Positions 8,273 through 11,011 of a stretch of 11,011 nt of DNA are shown piece after piece (position 1 is the first letter of the stretch; every line of letters starts with the position of its first letter). Under the pieces are notes generated by a model that saw only the letters and a list, made by a program, of their open reading frames with translations, did not search any database and had not been told where the DNA came from. The stretch is from Prevotellaceae bacterium (lineage in GTDB: Bacteria; Bacteroidota; Bacteroidia; Bacteroidales; UBA932): the NCBI GenBank assembly GCA_031258915.1, contig JAIRMD010000209.1, positions 1-11,011 of the forward strand, in the 5' to 3' direction. The position numbers and the translations under genes were made by a program.

Positions 8273-8386
8273 TTACTTATCCATTGCTCTACTATCACGA
8301 AGGATGTTTACTATTTCCTGAGTAGAGATATTGGTAGTAATACCCGACACGTCAAGCGGGGACATGCCGCGGTCTTCTTTCCGTTT
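8273..8386 (-). pseudogene. Possible C-terminal tail of an Rpn-family (PD-(D/E)XK) protein
   Basis: In one minus-strand frame, 37 codons read KRKEDRGMSPLDVSG then ITTNISTQEIVNIL and end at TAA (8275-8273). The pattern, a basic run, then GM, about seven residues, I.T..S..EI..L, resembles the helix-turn-helix-like tail at the end of many Bacteroidales Rpn-family proteins (TGLS.EEI..L). An intact-looking member of that family begins at 10905, but its own tail is outside the window so I cannot compare them. There is an internal ATG at 8365, so a 30-residue peptide is formally possible, but I think a fragment is likelier. The match is short and made from memory of the family pattern. Confidence 0.42.
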
Positions 8387-8456
8387 TATTGACGTACAGG
8401 TAGCCTTTCCCCCGTAAATCGGAAAACGGCTGTATGCCCATCGGTAAATTTTTCAT
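8352..8456 (-). pseudogene. N-terminal fragment of an AAA-ATPase-like / PD-(D/E)XK family gene
   Basis: From ATG 8456-8454 the minus strand reads MKNLPMGIQPFSDLRGKGYL then YVNKTE, after which the family match stops and a TGA follows at 8354-8352 (34 codons in all). The pattern LP.GIQ.F..LR..GYLYV.KT is the characteristic start of the large Bacteroidales family annotated as AAA-ATPase-like with a C-terminal PD-(D/E)XK nuclease domain, normally around 500 residues. The Walker A segment (RRFGKS) that should follow within a few dozen residues is absent in all frames here. The start codon overlaps the GH92 stop as ATGA, so the natural beginning of this gene is preserved but everything past codon 26 has been lost or replaced. 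Confidence 0.72.
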
Positions 8457-10732
8457 GGCGCTTTTTGCTCATTGCCGAACGAGTATGGAAAATCACTTTT
8501 TTCGATACCCCGCTGCTTGTTGGGCGTTGGCGCCATTAGGTAGCGAATGGCGGCGCCGCTCAGCAAATCCTCGTGCGTCAGGTAATTTTTGGAGTACGCT
8601 TTTCCGTTAACCTCCATGGCGTGGATGTAGCGATTTTCGGCGCTGTTGTTTTCGGCGGAAAGGGTTACCTGCTTTCCGTTTTCCAGCTTCAGGACGACCG
8701 ACTTGAACAGGGGCGAGCCTACCACGTACTCGCTGGCGCCGGGGCAGACGGGGTAGAACCCAAGCGCAGAAAAAACGTACCAGGCAGACGTTTGCCCGTT
8801 ATCTTCGTCGCCGCAGTAGCCGTCGGGGGCGGCGGTGTAGAGCTTGTCCATCACCTCGCGCACCCTGTACTGCGCCTTCCACGGCTCGCCCGAGTAGTTG
8901 TAGAGGTAAATCATGTGCTGTATCGGCTGGTTGCCGTGCGCGTAGTTGCCCATGTTCATGATTTGCATTTCGCGGATTTCGTGAATCACGCCGCGGTAGT
9001 AGCTGTCGTCAAACAAAGGCGGGACGTTGAACACGGAGTCCATCATCCGGTTGAACTCGGTTTGCCCCCCCATCAAATCAATTAAGCCCTGCGGGTCGTG
9101 AAAAACCGACCATGTGTAGTGCCAGCTGTTGCCCTCGGTAAAGGCATCGCCCCACTTCAGCGGGTTGAAGGGCGACTGGAACGAGCCGTCCTCGTTGCGC
9201 CCGCGCATGAGGCGGGTTTCCGGGTCAAAGACGTTTTTGTAGCTCAAGGCGCGCCGCGCAAAGCGGTCAACCTCGGCCTCCGGGCGGTTGAGGGCTTTTG
9301 CCAGCTTGTATATCGTCCAGTCGCTGTAGGCGTACTCCAGGGTGCGGGCGGCGTTTTCTCTAATGCCCACGTTGTAGGGGACGTATCCGAGGCGGTTGTA
9401 GTACTCGTGCCCGAGGCGGCCGGTGGAGGATACCCTGGGATGCACATGCTCCGCGCCGTGCAGCAGCGCCTCGTAGAGGGTTTCGATGTCGTACCCGCGC
9501 AGCCCCTTCAGGTAGGCATCGGCAACGATTGATGCGGAGTTGTTGCCAATCATGCAATCGCGGTGCCCGGGGCTTGCCCATTCGGGCAAAAAACCGCTCT
9601 CCCTGTAGGCGTTGACCAGGCCCTCCTGCATTTTTACGTTCTCCGAGGGGTACACTAAGTTCAAAAGCGGGAACAGGCAGCGAAATATATCCCAGAATCC
9701 GGCATCGGTAAACATGTAGCCGGGCAGCACCTGCCCGCTGTAGGGGCTGTAGTGAACGGCCTTGCCGTCGGCACCGTACTCGTAAAAGCTGCGCGGGAAA
9801 AGCACAGAGCGGTACAGGCAGGAGTAGAACGTTCGCAGGCGGTCAACGTCGCTGTCTTTCACCTCTACTTTGCCCAGCACCTCGTTCCATCGCTCCCTGC
9901 CCGCTGCGCAAACGTCGTCGAAGCTGCGGCTGCCCAGCTCGCGCAAATTTCGCTCGGCTTGCTCGTGGCTGATAAACGACGAGGCTACGCGGGCGTGCAC
10001 GATTTCGCCCCGGCGGGTGGCAAAGCCTACAACGGCGCCAGCGTGGTTGGACTTCGACTCCATGGCGCTTTGCGCTTGCTTGCCGTCGGCAACCGTGGCC
10101 TGATACGTAAACGGCTTATCGAACACGAGGACGAAGTAGCTTTTAAAGTTGTCGGGCACGCCGCCGCTGTTCTTGGTGGTGTAGCCGATGATTTTGTTTT
10201 CCGACGGAATGATTTTTACGTACGAGCCGTTGTCCAGCGCATCAACAACGATGTACGAATGCTCGCTTTGGGGGAAGGTGAAGCGGAAGATGGCGGCTCG
10301 CTCGGTGGGCGAGATTTCGGTAACCACGTCGTGGTCGGCCAGGTATACCCGGTAGTAGTGCGGCTTGGCAACTTCCGCCTTGTGCGAAAACCAGCTGGCA
10401 CGCTCGTCTTCGCCAAAGAGCGGCTTTCCGGTTACGGGCATGACGACAAATTGCCCGTAGTCGTTAATCCACGGGCTGGGCTGGTGGGTTTGCTTAAAGC
10501 CGCGTATCTTATCGGCATCGTAGGTGTAGGCCCAGCCGTTGCCCATTTTTCCGGTTTGCGGCGTCCAGAAGTTCATCCCCCAGGGCAACGCTATGGCTGG
10601 GTAGGTGTTGCCCGTAGAGAGGGAGTGCTTGGATTGCGTGCCCACTAAGGTGCTGACGTAGTCAACAGGCGCTTGCCCCGCTATGCGCACCGCTGAGGCG
10701 CACAAGAAGAAAGAAAGAATAGCTCGTTTCAT
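8453..10732 (-). CDS. GH92 family exo-alpha-mannosidase, secreted
   Basis: This 759-residue protein matches glycoside hydrolase family 92, calcium-dependent inverting exo-alpha-mannosidases. It has an N-terminal signal peptide (hydrophobic 4-16, likely cleaved near residue 20; no lipobox), so it acts in the periplasm or outside. The N-terminal beta-sandwich begins with VGTQSKHSLSTGNTYPAIALPWGMN and QTHQPSPWINDYG (81-93). The alpha-barrel catalytic domain has SWHYTWSVFHD (about 540), AHGNQPIQHMIYLYNY (598-613) and YCGDEDNGQTSAWYVFSALGFYP (639-661) with Asp642 and Asp644, the family's base region. The position usually occupied by the catalytic acid Glu in HGNEP is Gln602 here. The final EQKAP overlaps the start of a gene relic. 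It lies upstream of susC-susD on the same strand and probably belongs to the same glycan system, although about 770 bp and terminator-like hairpins separate them. Confidence 0.95.
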   Translation of the reverse strand: MKRAILSFFLCASAVRIAGQAPVDYVSTLVGTQSKHSLSTGNTYPAIALPWGMNFWTPQTGKMGNGWAYTYDADKIRGFKQTHQPSPWINDYGQFVVMPVTGKPLFGEDERASWFSHKAEVAKPHYYRVYLADHDVVTEISPTERAAIFRFTFPQSEHSYIVVDALDNGSYVKIIPSENKIIGYTTKNSGGVPDNFKSYFVLVFDKPFTYQATVADGKQAQSAMESKSNHAGAVVGFATRRGEIVHARVASSFISHEQAERNLRELGSRSFDDVCAAGRERWNEVLGKVEVKDSDVDRLRTFYSCLYRSVLFPRSFYEYGADGKAVHYSPYSGQVLPGYMFTDAGFWDIFRCLFPLLNLVYPSENVKMQEGLVNAYRESGFLPEWASPGHRDCMIGNNSASIVADAYLKGLRGYDIETLYEALLHGAEHVHPRVSSTGRLGHEYYNRLGYVPYNVGIRENAARTLEYAYSDWTIYKLAKALNRPEAEVDRFARRALSYKNVFDPETRLMRGRNEDGSFQSPFNPLKWGDAFTEGNSWHYTWSVFHDPQGLIDLMGGQTEFNRMMDSVFNVPPLFDDSYYRGVIHEIREMQIMNMGNYAHGNQPIQHMIYLYNYSGEPWKAQYRVREVMDKLYTAAPDGYCGDEDNGQTSAWYVFSALGFYPVCPGASEYVVGSPLFKSVVLKLENGKQVTLSAENNSAENRYIHAMEVNGKAYSKNYLTHEDLLSGAAIRYLMAPTPNKQRGIEKSDFPYSFGNEQKAP

Positions 10733-10767
10733 GTTTTGCTGTTTTTTATGTTCATCACAAATTTCTG

Positions 10768-10775
10768 CAAAGGTA
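10768..10775 (-). promoter_or_regulatory. Candidate -7 box of the GH92 gene
   Basis: TACCTTTG (10775-10768, minus strand) matches TAnnTTTG exactly. It would start transcription near 10760, about 30 bases before the GH92 ATG. The -33 side has only T-rich sequence (GTTTTATC at 10803-10796) at a slightly long spacing, so this is moderate evidence. Confidence 0.42.
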
Positions 10776-10827
10776 CGCTTTTTGATTAAATCTACGATAA
10801 AACTCCCGCGTTGCGGTAAATATAAAT

Positions 10828-10858
10828 TTTGCAGCGACGCAAAAAATCGCTACATTTA
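10828..10858 (+). promoter_or_regulatory. Candidate promoter of the Rpn-family gene
   Basis: TTTG (10828-10831), exactly 19 bases, then TACATTTA (10851-10858), one mismatch from TAnnTTTG. Transcription would start near 10865 and reach the ATG at 10905 after about 40 bases. The 19-base spacer contains most of a small inverted repeat (AGCGA / TCGCT), which could be an operator or chance. The site lies back-to-back with the GH92 promoter candidate in a 172-bp divergent intergenic region. Confidence 0.5.
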
Positions 10859-10904
10859 CGGCGACATTTTGGTACGTAAACAGAAGCACATAAAAAAAAC
10901 GATT

Positions 10905-11011
10905 ATGGCGCGCTACTTAGACCCCAAAAACGATTTGCCGTTCAAGAAGATATTTGGCGAGCACAAGAATTTGCTCATCAGCTTTCTGAACGCGCTGCTG
11001 CCCCTCCAAAA
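10905..11011 (+). CDS. Rpn-family PD-(D/E)XK nuclease / putative transposase (3' truncated by window)
   Basis: Only the first 35 codons are visible, beginning MARYLDPKNDLPFKKIFGEH and continuing KNLLISFLNALLPLQ. This start (DPKND..FKKIFG.H..LLISFLNALLPL) is the signature of the Rpn / PDDEXK_2 family, labelled recombination-promoting nuclease or putative transposase and very common in Bacteroidales. Full members have roughly 300 residues with the nuclease core further on, so activity cannot be judged here. The start is preceded by an A-rich stretch (AAAAAAAACGATT) and no Shine-Dalgarno site. It diverges from the GH92 gene and has its own promoter candidate. A fragment resembling the tail of this family sits at 8273-8386. 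Confidence 0.88.
   Translation, partial: MARYLDPKNDLPFKKIFGEHKNLLISFLNALLPLQ

Noticed and set aside
8273..8365. Stand-alone 30-residue peptide starting at ATG 8365
   Set aside because: The protein-like pattern extends upstream of that ATG without a start, so it fits the end of a longer lost gene better than a small gene.
8204..8392. Plus-strand frame containing VYYFLSR, reminiscent of the YFLSRPRRFGKS motif of the AAA-ATPase-like family
   Set aside because: Only six residues agree and the Walker A residues do not follow. An inverted fragment of that family next to its own N-terminal relic is possible but too weak to claim.
10833..10851. AGCGA / TCGCT inverted repeat as an operator
   Set aside because: Five base pairs with a 9-base loop is expected by chance; mentioned only as context of the promoter candidate.

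Overview
The window looks like a chromosomal segment of a Bacteroidales bacterium (phylum Bacteroidota). The signs are an adjacent SusC/SusD outer-membrane glycan-uptake pair, a GH92 alpha-mannosidase, an EF-G paralogue of the type known from Bacteroides, an Rpn-family PD-(D/E)XK gene, start codons without Shine-Dalgarno sites, and promoter-like sequences of the Bacteroides -33 TTTG / -7 TAnnTTTG type. Codon use is fairly GC-rich. I cannot name genus or species.

Left part, plus strand: the 3' portion of a coiled-coil/C4 zinc-ribbon protein (1-585), then a complete 718-residue EF-G-like protein (637-2793). The latter keeps the P-loop but lacks residues normally needed for GTP hydrolysis. A perfect 14-bp hairpin (2875-2908) separates these genes from the convergent minus-strand genes.

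Middle and right, minus strand: a polysaccharide-utilisation-type cluster. In transcription order it runs GH92 exo-alpha-mannosidase (10732-8453), a roughly 770-bp non-coding stretch, SusC-like TonB-dependent transporter (7685-4608), SusD-like surface lipoprotein (4583-2973). The expected division of labour is that SusD captures glycan at the cell surface, SusC imports it, and the secreted GH92 removes mannose. The GH92 has Gln where the family's catalytic acid Glu normally sits, which hints at mannosyl-phosphate or another atypical substrate. No regulator or other glycosidase lies inside the window.

The stretch between GH92 and susC is the most unusual part. Next to the GH92 stop it holds three gene scraps, all on the minus strand: the first 26 codons of an AAA-ATPase-like/PD-(D/E)XK gene, what looks like the tail of an Rpn-family protein, and a short piece of a diverged second SusD. 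Beyond these lie promoter-like boxes, a perfect (TG)25 dinucleotide tract, and two tandem terminator-like hairpins facing susC. The hairpins have unrelated stems, similar loops and T7 tails. Together this suggests a site of repeated rearrangement next to a long, possibly attenuated or length-variable susC leader.

At the right edge a divergent plus-strand Rpn-family gene begins (10905) behind a good promoter candidate and runs out of the window.
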